A DNA stretch of 38,806 nucleotides from Bradyrhizobiaceae bacterium (GTDB taxonomy: Bacteria > Pseudomonadota > Alphaproteobacteria > Rhizobiales > Xanthobacteraceae): positions 1 to 38,806 of the forward strand of contig CANKBJ010000013.1 of the NCBI GenBank assembly GCA_947479905.1, given 5' to 3'. A model generated the notes under the pieces. The model was not told the DNA's origin. It ran no database searches and saw nothing but the letters and a program-made list of their open reading frames with translations. Both the position numbers and the translations under genes were made by a program. Within the stretch, counting starts at the first letter, position 1. Every line of letters begins with the position of its first letter. This document shows, in pieces, positions 7,934-16,771 of this stretch.

Positions 7934-8707
7934 CTAAGGCGCCAGCCAGACCGCGCCGCCGAAATCCGGAGATTGCCGATAACCGCAGCTTTTCAGAAAA
8001 GCATGAATCGCGTCCGGCGACCTGCCGCGCGCGGCCAGTTGGAGCGGGTGCAGTTCGAGCGCCAGCGCCCGCACTTTGCCTTGTTCGAAAATCCGCGGCG
8101 AGCCGAGAACGGCTTCGTATTCGTAGCCTTCGATGTCGATCTTCGTGAGGTCGGCCGACTCTATGCCGAAGCGCGCGAATATGTCCGCCAAAGTGACCGT
8201 CGGCACGGTCTCGGTCGGAACACGGTACCGGGTGGTCCGCGCCAGTCCGCTGCCGCCGCTGTTCACGTCCGGGCAAAGGTGAAGCGCGGCGCGGCCGATG
8301 CGGTCGGAGACCGCCTCCGGCACGACGGTCACGCCGGTACAGCCGTTCAGCCGCAGGTTCTCGGCGATGATCGGCAGTAGGCGGGTTTGCGGTTCGACGG
8401 CGAACACCCGCCCGGCCGGACCGGCGAGCGCGGCCGCCTGCACGGTGAAATAGCCCTCATTGGCGCCGAGATCGACGAAGACGCCGCCAGGCTTGAGATA
8501 GACGCGCAGCGCCGCCCGCATCTTCGGCTCGTAATCGCCGTTGGCGAGCAGCGCATAGCCGAGGTTCGACGCCGGATCGATCCAGTAGCGGCCATGGCCG
8601 GTGTCGATCGTGGTCCGCCTGATGCCGAGCAGGCGCTTTGCCAGCGCGCCCAGAGACGCCGGACGAACCGCGAGAATAGCGCGCAGCATCCACAACCGCA
8701 GTCGCAT
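7934..8707 (-). CDS. FkbM family methyltransferase
   Basis: A 257-residue SAM-dependent methyltransferase of the FkbM type. The SAM-binding loop VDLGANEGYFTVQAA is near residue 78, followed by RVFAVEPQTRLL and the TKIDIEGYEYEAVLG block typical of FkbM. FkbM-like enzymes O-methylate sugars, lipids or polyketides; in this kind of genome they often sit with polysaccharide genes, but no such neighbours are present here. The first 20 residues are hydrophobic and basic and may only be peripheral. The gene lies in the segment between lysC and ptsP that appears rearranged, so it may be a late arrival. The substrate is unknown. Confidence 0.85.
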   Translation of the reverse strand: MRLRLWMLRAILAVRPASLGALAKRLLGIRRTTIDTGHGRYWIDPASNLGYALLANGDYEPKMRAALRVYLKPGGVFVDLGANEGYFTVQAAALAGPAGRVFAVEPQTRLLPIIAENLRLNGCTGVTVVPEAVSDRIGRAALHLCPDVNSGGSGLARTTRYRVPTETVPTVTLADIFARFGIESADLTKIDIEGYEYEAVLGSPRIFEQGKVRALALELHPLQLAARGRSPDAIHAFLKSCGYRQSPDFGGAVWLAP

Positions 8708-8810
8708 GGTGACGCTCCCTCGACCGCGCCTGTCGCCACACCGGGAAAAAAAGCCGCCAACGGCGGGCGCACGGCGGTATCCCGCGTTATTGGGCCGAAA
8801 TTGCTTGCCT

Positions 8811-8846
8811 CAAAACATGTCGCAAAACTTGCCCCAAAACTTGCCC
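8811..8846. repeat. 12-bp tandem repeat, three units
   Basis: Units are CAAAACATGTCG (8811-8822), CAAAACTTGCCC (8823-8834) and CAAAACTTGCCC (8835-8846). The last two are identical and the first is degenerate. The array sits in the 323-bp gap between the divergent FkbM and ptsP genes. It may hold spaced binding sites for one of the two promoters. Confidence 0.75.
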
Positions 8847-8962
8847 GTTGCCACCCCCATTCGCTATAGGCTGCGGCAGGGCTGCGGGCGCCGGATTCGC
8901 AGCCGCCTTTCGTGCATAATCGGGCCATAAACGAGGCTTTCGGCCCCCGATTCCGGTATTTA

Positions 8963-9011
8963 GCGCGTGATCCCGAAAAGTGGATACCGGTTTTCGGGCA
9001 AGATCACGCGC
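8963..9011. repeat. Dispersed-type palindrome just upstream of ptsP
   Basis: The outer arms are GCGCGTGAT / ATCACGCGC (8963-8971, 9003-9011). The inner arms are CCCGAAAA / TTTTCGGG (8972-8979, 8991-8998). It resembles a palindromic element I recall in many Rhizobiales intergenic regions (GTGATCCCGAAAAGTGG...). It ends 19 bp before the ptsP ATG, so it is probably within the ptsP leader or promoter. Confidence 0.75.
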
Positions 9012-9030
9012 CGATAAAAAGGACCTCACA

Positions 9031-11298
9031 ATGCGTGGCGCGCTGGGCGGTCCGCGCGTGCTGTTGCGCCGTCTTCGCGAAGTCATGGCGGAGCCGGTCA
9101 GCGCGCAGGATCGTCTCGACAAGGTGGTCGTCCTGATCGCCGCCAACATGGTGGCGGAGGTTTGCTCTGTCTACGTGTTGCGCGTGGACGGAACCCTGGA
9201 ACTATACGCCACCGAAGGTCTCAAGCGCGAAGCCGTCCACGCCACCGTCATGAAGGCCGACGAAGGCCTGGTCGGTTTGGTGGCGAGCGAAGCCACCAAG
9301 ATCAATTTATCGGACGCGCAGAACCACCCGGCCTTCTCGTTCCGCCCGGAGACCGGCGAAGAAATCTACCACTCCTTCCTCGGCGTGCCGATCCTGCGCG
9401 CCGGCAATACGCTCGGCGTGCTGGTGGTGCAGAACCGCGCGCGGCGGACCTACACCGAGGAAGAAGAAGAAGCGTTGCAGACGACGGCGATGGTGCTCGC
9501 CGAAATGATCGCGTCGGGCGAACTGTCGTCGATCGCCAAGCCCGGCGCCGAGCCGGCCGCGCGCCACGCCATCCATATCGAAGGCATCTCGCTGTCCGAC
9601 GGCATCGCGCTCGGGCACGTTGTTTTGCATGAACCTCGTGTCGTCATCACCAACGTAATCGCCGACGACGTGCCGAAGGAACTCAAGCGGCTGGAAGCGG
9701 CGATCGCCACCTTGCGCGCCGCTCTCGATCGCCTCGTCGAGCACCGCGACGTCGTCGACGGCGGCGAGCATCGCGATGTGCTCGAGGCCTATCGCATGTT
9801 CTCCTACGATCAGGGCTGGGCGCACAAAATCAGGGAGGCGGTGACGACGGGCCTGACCGCCGAAGCCGGCGTCGAGCGTGTGCAATCCGACACCCGCGCG
9901 CGCATGCTGCGCGCCTCCGACCCGTATCTGCGCGACCGCCTGCACGATCTCGACGATCTCGCCAACCGGCTGATGCGCGTGCTGCTCGGTCAGGACCACG
10001 CGCCGCGCAAGGATCAATTGCCGGACAACGCCATCGTCGTCGCCCGCTCGATGGGTCCGGCGGCGCTGCTCGATTACGACCGCAAGAAATTGCGTGGCCT
10101 CGTGCTCGAAGAAGGCGGCATGACCTCGCACGTCTCGATCGTGGCGCGCGCGCTCGGCATTCCGACCGTCGGCGACATCGCCAACGCCACCGGCCTGGTC
10201 GAACAGGGCGATGCCATCATCGTCGATGGCTCGACCGGCCATGTCCACATGCGGCCGCCGCAGGACATCGAGGCCGCTTTCGGCGAGCGCGTCAAATTGC
10301 GCGCCCGGCGCATGGCGCAGTATCGCGCCGCGCGCGACAAGCCCTGCGTCACCAAGGACGGCTGCGCCATTTCGTTGATGATGAATGCCGGCCTCACCAT
10401 CGACCTGCCGCATATGGCCGAGACCGGCGCCTCCGGTATCGGCCTGTTCCGCACCGAACTGCAGTTCATGGTGGCGCCGACCTTGCCGCGCACCGGCGAG
10501 CAGATGCAGCTTTACCGCACCGTGCTGGATGCCGCCGGCAAGAAGCCGGTGACCTTCCGCACGCTCGATATCGGCGGCGACAAGGTGTTGCCCTATTTGC
10601 GCAACTTCGAGGAAGAGAACCCGGCGCTCGGCTGGCGCGCGATCCGCCTCGGACTGGATCGGCCCGGCCTGTTGCGCAGCCAGGTACGCGCATTATTGCG
10701 TGCCGGCGGCGGCCGCGAAATTCGCGTGATGTTTCCGATGATCGCCACGGTCGAGGAATTTGACCTGGCCAAGGCGCTGGTCGAGGTCGAACTGACGCAT
10801 CTGCGCAAGCACGGCCATTCGCTGCCCGAGCGGGTGCATATCGGCACCATGCTGGAAGTGCCGTCGCTGCTGTTTCAGCTCGACGAGCTGCTTGAGCGCG
10901 TCGACTTTCTCTCGGTCGGCTCCAACGATCTGATGCAATTCCTCTACGCCGCCGACCGCGGCAATACGCGGGTGTCGCAACGCTTCGATCCGCTGTCGGC
11001 GCCGGTGCTTCGCGCGCTGAAGGAAATCGCCGACAAGGCCGCCAAGCACGGCAAGCCGGTGGCGTTGTGCGGCGAACTGGCCTCGCAGCCGATCGGCGCA
11101 TTGGCGCTGGCGATCATCGGCTATCGCGCCATGTCGCTGACGCCGTCCTCGGTCGGCCCGGTCAAGGCGATGCTGCTGGAGCTGGACTGCAAGAAGGGCG
11201 CCGACGCCTTGCTTCCGGCTTTGGCGCGGCCGGTCGGCAGCGTGTCCATCCGTCAAACGCTTGAAGATTTTGCGACCGCCGAGGGACTTTCCCTTTGA
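9031..11298 (+). CDS. ptsP: Phosphoenolpyruvate-protein phosphotransferase, nitrogen PTS enzyme I
   Basis: A 755-residue enzyme I of the nitrogen-related phosphotransferase system. An N-terminal GAF domain covers about residues 20-165. Next come the enzyme I N-domain (about 190-310), the phosphohistidine domain with the active His367 ([18 protein letters not shown]) and the PEP-binding TIM barrel (about 420-740) with Cys680 in LCGELAS. It autophosphorylates from PEP and passes phosphate to NPr and EIIA-Ntr to tune carbon/nitrogen and potassium responses. The GAF domain is the proposed glutamine sensor in this family. ATG 9031 is chosen: AAAAGGA precedes it at good spacing and the family length fits. 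prfA follows after 13 bp, so the two may be co-transcribed. Confidence 0.95.
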   Translation: MRGALGGPRVLLRRLREVMAEPVSAQDRLDKVVVLIAANMVAEVCSVYVLRVDGTLELYATEGLKREAVHATVMKADEGLVGLVASEATKINLSDAQNHPAFSFRPETGEEIYHSFLGVPILRAGNTLGVLVVQNRARRTYTEEEEEALQTTAMVLAEMIASGELSSIAKPGAEPAARHAIHIEGISLSDGIALGHVVLHEPRVVITNVIADDVPKELKRLEAAIATLRAALDRLVEHRDVVDGGEHRDVLEAYRMFSYDQGWAHKIREAVTTGLTAEAGVERVQSDTRARMLRASDPYLRDRLHDLDDLANRLMRVLLGQDHAPRKDQLPDNAIVVARSMGPAALLDYDRKKLRGLVLEEGGMTSHVSIVARALGIPTVGDIANATGLVEQGDAIIVDGSTGHVHMRPPQDIEAAFGERVKLRARRMAQYRAARDKPCVTKDGCAISLMMNAGLTIDLPHMAETGASGIGLFRTELQFMVAPTLPRTGEQMQLYRTVLDAAGKKPVTFRTLDIGGDKVLPYLRNFEEENPALGWRAIRLGLDRPGLLRSQVRALLRAGGGREIRVMFPMIATVEEFDLAKALVEVELTHLRKHGHSLPERVHIGTMLEVPSLLFQLDELLERVDFLSVGSNDLMQFLYAADRGNTRVSQRFDPLSAPVLRALKEIADKAAKHGKPVALCGELASQPIGALALAIIGYRAMSLTPSSVGPVKAMLLELDCKKGADALLPALARPVGSVSIRQTLEDFATAEGLSL

Positions 11299-11311
11299 AG
11301 GAATTTGCACT

Positions 11312-12394
11312 TTGATTTCGCTTCCACAACACCGTCTCGATGCGCTGCTTTCCCGCCACGCCATGATCGAACAGGAACTCGGCAGCGGGCTGGGTACCGA
11401 GGCCTACGTTAAATTGTCGCGCGAATTTTCCGAACTTGGGCCGGTGATCGCGGCGATCAAATCCTATCGTGCCACGGGCGCCGAGATCGCCGAACTGGAC
11501 GACATGATCGGCGACGCCTCGACCGATCCTGAAATGCGCAAGATGGCCGAGGCCGAAAAGCCCGCGCTGCTGGCGCGCCAGGACGCGCTGGAGCGCGAGC
11601 TGCGGCTGGCGCTCATCCCGAAAGACGCGATGGACGATCACGACGCCATCCTCGAAATCCGCGCCGGCACCGGCGGCGACGAGGCGGCGTTGTTCGCCGG
11701 CGATCTGTTCCGCATGTACGAGCGCTATGCCGCGCAGCAAGGCTGGAAGACCGAGGTGCTGTCGCTGAGCGAAGGCTCGAAAGGCGGCTTGAAGGAAGTC
11801 ATCGCCGAGGTGCATGGCCGCGGCGTCTTCGCCAAATTAAAATTCGAATCCGGCGTGCATCGCGTGCAGCGAGTGCCGGACACCGAAACGCAAGGGCGCA
11901 TTCATACCTCGGCGGCGACCGTCGCGGTGCTGCCGGAAGTCGAGGACGTCGACATCCAGATCAAGGACGACGATCTCAAGATCGACACCATGCGCGCGCA
12001 AGGAGCGGGCGGCCAGCACGTCAACAAGACCGAGTCGGCGATCCGCATCACGCATATCCCGACAAACACGATCGTGTTCGTGCAGGAAGACCGTTCGCAG
12101 CACAAGAACAAGGCCAAGGCATTGAAGATGCTGCGCGCGAAATTGTACGACGCGCAGCGCTCCAAGCTCGACGCCGAGCGCGCCGCCGAGCGGCGCGGCC
12201 AGATCGGCTCCGGCGACCGCTCCGAACGCATCCGCACCTACAATTATCCGCAAGGCCGCGTCACCGACCACCGCATCAACCTGACGCTCTACAAGCTGCC
12301 GGCGGTGATGGAAGGCGTCGCGCTGCACGAACTGATCGACGCGCTGATCACCGAGCATCAGGCCGAGCTGCTCGCGGCCGAAGGCGCGACGTGA
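11312..12394 (+). CDS. prfA: Peptide chain release factor 1
   Basis: A 360-residue class I release factor that recognises UAA and UAG and triggers peptide release. The catalytic GGQ is at residues 233-235 inside [16 protein letters not shown], and its glutamine is the methylation target of the next gene's product. No ATG lies near the family's normal N-terminus. TTG 11312 gives the right length and is preceded by AAGGAA at 8-nt spacing, so it is the best start. An upstream ATG at 11261 would overlap ptsP and add foreign residues. The stop overlaps the prmC GTG (GTGA at 12391-12394), which couples translation of factor and modifying enzyme. Confidence 0.95.
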   Translation: MISLPQHRLDALLSRHAMIEQELGSGLGTEAYVKLSREFSELGPVIAAIKSYRATGAEIAELDDMIGDASTDPEMRKMAEAEKPALLARQDALERELRLALIPKDAMDDHDAILEIRAGTGGDEAALFAGDLFRMYERYAAQQGWKTEVLSLSEGSKGGLKEVIAEVHGRGVFAKLKFESGVHRVQRVPDTETQGRIHTSAATVAVLPEVEDVDIQIKDDDLKIDTMRAQGAGGQHVNKTESAIRITHIPTNTIVFVQEDRSQHKNKAKALKMLRAKLYDAQRSKLDAERAAERRGQIGSGDRSERIRTYNYPQGRVTDHRINLTLYKLPAVMEGVALHELIDALITEHQAELLAAEGAT

Positions 12395-13269
12395 GAATGG
12401 CTGCCGCCGGCCTGAGCGTCGCGGCGAAACGGCACGCTTTGACCGACACGCTGCGGCAGGCGGGTATCGAGTCCCCGGACACCGACGCCCGATTACTCAT
12501 CGGCCATGCGCTTGGCCTCGACCGCACCGCGTTGATGACAAATGGCGATCGGCTCCTCGGCGCGGACGAAATCGCGGCCATCGACGCCCTCACCGCGCGC
12601 AGGCTCAAACACGAGCCGGTGTCGCGCATTCTCGGCCGCAAGGAATTCTGGAGTCTGCCCCTCGATATCAGCGACGCCGTGCTGGTGCCGCGGCCGGATA
12701 CCGAAACGGTCGTCGAATCCGCGCTTGATTTCGTCGAGCGCGACAAACTGCGCCTTTCGCCTTTACGCATTCTCGACATCGGCACCGGCTCCGGTGCGCT
12801 GCTGCTGGCGCTGCTGATCGAACTGAAGAATGCCGAAGGCTTTGCGACCGATATCAGTCCGGCGGCCATCGATATTGCGCGCGGCAATGCCGAACGGCTT
12901 GGTCTTGCGGCTCGTTGCCGTTTCGTCGTCTGCGACATCGCCAGCGGCGTGACCGGGCTATTCGATCTGATCGTGTCCAATCCGCCATATATCGCGCATG
13001 GCGACATCGCCGCGCTGGAAACGGAAGTCCGCGATTACGATCCGGCGCTGGCGCTGGATGGCGGTATAGACGGGCTCGATGCCTATCGCGCCATCGCGTC
13101 GCAGGCGATCCATCTGCTGGCGCCGGGCGGCCGCCTCATCGTCGAACTGGGCGCCGGGCAGGAACCCGCCGTTCGCGACCTGTTTAGCAAGGCAGGTTTG
13201 ACCGTTAGCGGCGTTCGTGCCGATTTGGCCGGTATTCCACGCGCGTTAACCGCTTGTTTGATGCCATGA
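12391..13269 (+). CDS. prmC: Release factor glutamine N5-methyltransferase
   Basis: A 292-residue SAM-dependent methyltransferase that methylates the GGQ glutamine of RF1 and RF2. The SAM motif [15 protein letters not shown] is near residue 128. The catalytic NPPY is at residues 197-200. The N-terminal helical domain carries [12 protein letters not shown] and the VLVPRPDTE motif, both typical. Translation can start at GTG 12391 (overlapping the prfA stop) or ATG 12397; they differ by two residues and I cannot decide. The pairing with prfA is widespread in bacteria. Confidence 0.94.
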   Translation: MRMAAAGLSVAAKRHALTDTLRQAGIESPDTDARLLIGHALGLDRTALMTNGDRLLGADEIAAIDALTARRLKHEPVSRILGRKEFWSLPLDISDAVLVPRPDTETVVESALDFVERDKLRLSPLRILDIGTGSGALLLALLIELKNAEGFATDISPAAIDIARGNAERLGLAARCRFVVCDIASGVTGLFDLIVSNPPYIAHGDIAALETEVRDYDPALALDGGIDGLDAYRAIASQAIHLLAPGGRLIVELGAGQEPAVRDLFSKAGLTVSGVRADLAGIPRALTACLMP

Positions 13270-13750
13270 GCCCCACGCATTGCCGCTCAACAGAAATGGG
13301 GGGCTGGCAAAAGAGCAAAAAACAGCTTGGAATATGGCCCGGAACGGACTAGCTTCCATTAACGGAATCGACCCGTGACGGTTGCACTGCCGCGAACCCC
13401 GGAGCAATGGCTCTGCGAGGCAGCACCGCGAAGTCGATTGCAGTGGCAGATAACGACGAGCCGATGACCAAGAACCGGTTGAACGCTCAGGAACCGGTCG
13501 AACGACAGCGGCTCGCGAAATCGCCAGAAGCGGCATTGGGGTTGCATTAGCCATCGCGATAACAGGCGAACAAATTCGGGGCATTGGCGTCGGCAATCTG
13601 GACAGGTTCGCCACGCAACAACATCCGTTTGGATGAACCTCTTGAGACCGTCACGGGACGTATCTTCCCGGTCGAGTATAGCGAACAGCGGCAGGTCTTA
13701 AGGGGCTTGGCCGCGGAATAGCGAAGCAATAGTTGGCGAACAGGGAAATC
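13270..13750. other. 481-bp region without a convincing gene, upstream of the DUF4167 gene
   Basis: No reading frame here looks like protein. It holds an imperfect direct repeat, GAACCGGT(T/C)GAACG, at about 13472 and 13491. A small hairpin CGGGA-CGTATCT-TCCCG is near 13655-13671. The 3' end provides an AGGGAAATC spacing to ATG 13751. It is long for a Rhizobiales intergenic gap, so a long 5' leader or a small RNA is possible, but I recognise neither. Confidence 0.4.
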
Positions 13751-14581
13751 ATGAGAAACGGTCAGAAGCGTATGCGCGGTCGTAGCGGCGGTGGCAGCGG
13801 CGGCGGTGGCGGCGGCAGCAACAATAACAATCACCGCAAGAGCCAGAACCCGCTGACACGGGTTTACGAGTCGAACGGCCCCGACGTGAAAATTCGCGGC
13901 ACCGCCTCGCATATCGCAGAAAAATATATGCAGCTCGCGCGCGACGCGCAGAGCTCCGGCGATCCGGTCGCGGCCGAGAACTACTTCCAGCACGCCGAAC
14001 ATTATTTCCGCCTGATCGCCACGGCGCAGGAACAGTTCCGGCAGCAGAACCCCTACTACAACAATCCGGCGCCGACGCCGGGCGCGCCGACCGGCGCCGC
14101 CGACGACAATTACGACGATGGCGAGGACGACGCGCAGCCCTTCGCCGGTCAAAGCGAGCAGCCGCCGTTCGCACCGCCGCAACCGCAGGCGCAGCCTTAT
14201 CTGCCGCGCGACGCGCAGCCGTTCCCGCCGCGCGATCAGCCGCAACACCGCAATCCGCAGCATCAGCCGCAGCACCAGCCGCGCCAACCGCAAAATCAAA
14301 ATAATGTCGCGCCGGAAGTGACCGGCCTGCCGGCTTTCATCACCGGCGGCGGTCAACCGCAACCGGTCGTCGCCGGCGATCAGGGCGATGCGAACGGCCA
14401 CGAGCAGGGCGACCGCCCGGATCGTTTCGGCCGGCGCCGGCGGCGTCACCGCGGCGGCTTCCGTCCGGATTTCAACGGCAATGCGGGCAGCGATGCCAAC
14501 GGCAACGTCGGTGGCAATGTCGATGCCGCGTCCTCCGCGCCGGCTTCGGGCGGCGACGACCCGCCGCGCCAGCCGGAATAA
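13751..14581 (+). CDS. DUF4167 domain-containing protein
   Basis: A 276-residue protein with the DUF4167 signature at its N-terminus: MRNGQKRMRGR, then NPLTRVYESNGPDVKIRGTA, then KYMQLARDAQSSGDPVAAENYFQHAEHY-type helices (written here as segments, about residues 38-90). A Gly/Ser/Asn-rich stretch at 12-27 precedes it. The C-terminal two-thirds are low complexity, rich in Gln, Pro and acidic residues, and end in an Arg-rich block (FGRRRRRHRGGFRPDF) plus an Asn/Gly tail. The basic, disordered ends suggest nucleic-acid binding, but no function is established. I recall this gene following prmC in Rhizobiales. It ends 13 bp from a convergent methyltransferase gene. Confidence 0.9.
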   Translation: MRNGQKRMRGRSGGGSGGGGGGSNNNNHRKSQNPLTRVYESNGPDVKIRGTASHIAEKYMQLARDAQSSGDPVAAENYFQHAEHYFRLIATAQEQFRQQNPYYNNPAPTPGAPTGAADDNYDDGEDDAQPFAGQSEQPPFAPPQPQAQPYLPRDAQPFPPRDQPQHRNPQHQPQHQPRQPQNQNNVAPEVTGLPAFITGGGQPQPVVAGDQGDANGHEQGDRPDRFGRRRRRHRGGFRPDFNGNAGSDANGNVGGNVDAASSAPASGGDDPPRQPE

Positions 14582-14594
14582 TCCGCACGCGGCA

Positions 14595-15329
14595 TTACGT
14601 CCCCGGCGACGGCGCCAGCACCGGTTCGAGCGCGGGCATAAGCCGCCGCTTCATGCGGCGTTGCGCCGGCACCGCGCGATAGACCTGCTTGGTCGCTTCC
14701 ACCAGATGCACGCCGGCGAACGGCGCTGACAGAGTCGCGCCGGTGCGTTCCCATGCCGCCGCCGAGCGCAGGAACCAGCCGCGCGGCACCGGCGGCACAT
14801 ACAAGGCTTCGCTCCAGCCTGACGGCGTGAACCAGGTCTCGCGCAAGAGCTGATTGATCTGCGAGCGCGAATAGGGCCGGCCGTGACCGAACGGCGTCGT
14901 GTCCATGCGCGCCCAGACGCCGCGCCGGTTCGGCACCACCGCCAGCAACCTGCCGCCCGCGGCCAGCACCCGCCATACTTCGCGCAGCAGCGCCGCCGGG
15001 TCGTTGGTCATTTCCAGCGCATGCACCAGCAGCACGCGGTCGACCGCGCCGTCGGTCAGCGGCAGTTCGTTCTCATCGACCAGCGCCGACAGCGCGGGGC
15101 GCGCCGTCGGCCATTTCAACACGCCCTGCCCGGCCGGCATGAAGGCCAGACAGCGTTCGGCGTCCTCGCGGAACAGGCCGAGATAGGGCGTCGTATAGCC
15201 GATGCCGAGGACACGCTGGCCGGCGGTGTCGCGCCATAGCGAACGCACGGCGCGGCCGACGAAGCGGCGCGCCACCACGCCCAGGCGCTGGCCGTAAAAA
15301 TTGCGCAGATCAACGACATCGATCGACAT
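14595..15329 (-). CDS. Class I SAM-dependent methyltransferase of unknown substrate
   Basis: A 244-residue protein with a degenerate SAM-binding start (RVLGIGYTTPYLG near residue 40). Canonical later motifs are LPLTDGAVDRVLLVHALE and a Methyltransf_11-type LREVWRVLAAGGRLLAVVPNR. The C-terminus is basic (RRMKRRLMP). It is divergent from gloB with a 110-bp gap, an arrangement I recall from other alphaproteobacteria. That makes a link to methylglyoxal detoxification conceivable but unproven. Confidence 0.82.
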   Translation of the reverse strand: MSIDVVDLRNFYGQRLGVVARRFVGRAVRSLWRDTAGQRVLGIGYTTPYLGLFREDAERCLAFMPAGQGVLKWPTARPALSALVDENELPLTDGAVDRVLLVHALEMTNDPAALLREVWRVLAAGGRLLAVVPNRRGVWARMDTTPFGHGRPYSRSQINQLLRETWFTPSGWSEALYVPPVPRGWFLRSAAAWERTGATLSAPFAGVHLVEATKQVYRAVPAQRRMKRRLMPALEPVLAPSPGT

Positions 15330-15439
15330 GAGATGAGGCTAACACGAATCGCCGGGCAATAAACGGCTGGCCTTGCGGGCCGCCAATATGCGACACATTT
15401 CCGAAGTTAGGTTAACGCTCGTCGTCGAGGAGGAAGACC

Positions 15440-16207
15440 ATGCCCGCGCAAACCCGCCTGTTTATGTGCCGCTCCGACAATTACGGCGTGCTGCTGCACG
15501 ATTCCGCGACCGGCGCGACCGCGTCGATCGACGCGCCGGAGGCGGCGCCGATCGAAGCCGCGCTCAAGGCGACGGGCTGGAAGCTGACCGACATTCTGGT
15601 GACGCACCACCACGCCGACCACACCGACGGCATCATGGCGCTCAAGGGCAAATACAAATGTCGCGTCGTCGCCCCGGCCGGCGAGGCCGCCAAAATTCCC
15701 GGCGTCGATGAGACCGTGCGCGAGGGCGACAAGGTCAAGGTCGGCAATCTCACCGGCAACGTCATCGAGACGCCCGGCCACACGCTCGGCCACATCGTCT
15801 ACTGGTTTCACGCCGACAATCTGCTCTTCGCCGCCGACACGTTATTCTCGGTCGGCTGCGGCCGCGTCATCGAAGGCACCATGGACCAGATGTGGGGCTC
15901 GATGTTGAAGATGCGCGACCTGCCGGACGAGACCAAGATTTTCTGCGGTCACGAATACACCGCCGCCAACATCAAATTCGCGCTCTCGGCCGACAAGGGC
16001 AACAAGGACCTGTTGGCGCGCGCGCAACAGGCGGCCAAGCAACTCGCCGCCGGCGAGCCGACTATTCCGACCACCATCGGTGAGGAAAAGAAGACCAATC
16101 CGTTCCTGCGCGCAAGTGAGCCGTCGCTCGCAGCGAATATCGGCATGGCCGGCAAACCGGCCAATGAGGTGTTCGCGGAAATTCGTGAGAGGAAGAACAG
16201 GTTTTAG
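15440..16207 (+). CDS. gloB: Hydroxyacylglutathione hydrolase (glyoxalase II)
   Basis: A 255-residue metallo-beta-lactamase-fold enzyme that hydrolyses S-lactoylglutathione to lactate and glutathione, the second step of methylglyoxal detoxification. The metal-binding THHHADH is at residues 55-61. GHTLGHIVYW, the DTLFSVGCGR loop and the CGHEYTAANIKFA block are all diagnostic for glyoxalase II. The C-terminal helical domain for glutathione binding (KKTNPFLRA) is present. A GGAGGA site lies about 6 nt upstream of ATG 15440. The cupin gene follows after 28 bp in the same orientation and may be co-transcribed. Confidence 0.95.
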   Translation: MPAQTRLFMCRSDNYGVLLHDSATGATASIDAPEAAPIEAALKATGWKLTDILVTHHHADHTDGIMALKGKYKCRVVAPAGEAAKIPGVDETVREGDKVKVGNLTGNVIETPGHTLGHIVYWFHADNLLFAADTLFSVGCGRVIEGTMDQMWGSMLKMRDLPDETKIFCGHEYTAANIKFALSADKGNKDLLARAQQAAKQLAAGEPTIPTTIGEEKKTNPFLRASEPSLAANIGMAGKPANEVFAEIRERKNRF

Positions 16208-16235
16208 TTTCTTGTCGTCACCGAGCTTGACATAA

Positions 16236-16652
16236 ATGAAAACTGCACAAGACATCATCGCCAGGCTCGACCTCAAGCCGCATCCGGAAGGCGGGCATTA
16301 TCGCGAGACGTTTCGCGACGCGCATAAGGTCAATGGCCGCGCCGCCTCGACCGCGATTCTATTTCTGCTGGCACGCGGCGAGCGCTCGCACTGGCATCGC
16401 GTCGACGCAGTCGAAATCTGGCACTGGCATGCCGGCGCGCCACTGAAGCTGTCGATTGTTGACGGCAGCAAGGAAGAAATCATCCGGCTCGGCGGCGACA
16501 TTCGTGCCGGCGAAATCCCGCAGGTGATCGTGCCGGCGCGCGCCTGGCAGGCCGCGGAATCGACGGGCGACTGGACTTTGGTCGGCTGCACCGTCGCGCC
16601 GGGATTTTCTTTCGAAGGCTTCGAACTGGCGCCGGCAGGGTGGAAGCCGTGA
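16236..16652 (+). CDS. DUF985 family cupin
   Basis: A 138-residue single-domain cupin. PHPEGGHYRETFRD at residues 15-28 and HWHRVDAVEIWHWHAGAPL around residues 50-68 are DUF985 hallmarks; several histidines could hold a metal. Family members are small beta-barrel proteins of unknown biological role. It follows gloB closely. A 109-bp inverted repeat begins 8 bp beyond the stop. Confidence 0.87.
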   Translation: MKTAQDIIARLDLKPHPEGGHYRETFRDAHKVNGRAASTAILFLLARGERSHWHRVDAVEIWHWHAGAPLKLSIVDGSKEEIIRLGGDIRAGEIPQVIVPARAWQAAESTGDWTLVGCTVAPGFSFEGFELAPAGWKP

Positions 16653-16659
16653 CTTTTTT

Positions 16660-16768
16660 GTCATTCCGGGGCGCGTGCCCAGCACGCGAACCCGGAATCC
16701 AGAAACAAGAATGAATTCAATTTCTCTGGATTCCGGGTTCGCTCACTTCGTTCGCGCCCCGGAATGAC
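16660..16768. repeat. 109-bp inverted-repeat element between convergent genes
   Basis: The outer arms are GTCATTCCGGGGCGCG (16660-16675) and its exact complement (16753-16768). A second, nested 18-bp pair, GCGAACCCGGAATCCAGA and its complement, lies inside around an AT-rich centre containing GAATTC. It fills the cupin/exporter convergent gap, leaving 7 and 3 bp. It is a different sequence family from the 131-bp elements. Confidence 0.87.
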
Positions 16769-16771
16769 GGC

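Noticed and set aside
13246-13614. A 122-codon minus-strand frame in the DUF4167 upstream gap
   Set aside because: Ser/Arg/Pro-rich composition, partial overlap with prmC, no ribosome site and no recognisable motif.
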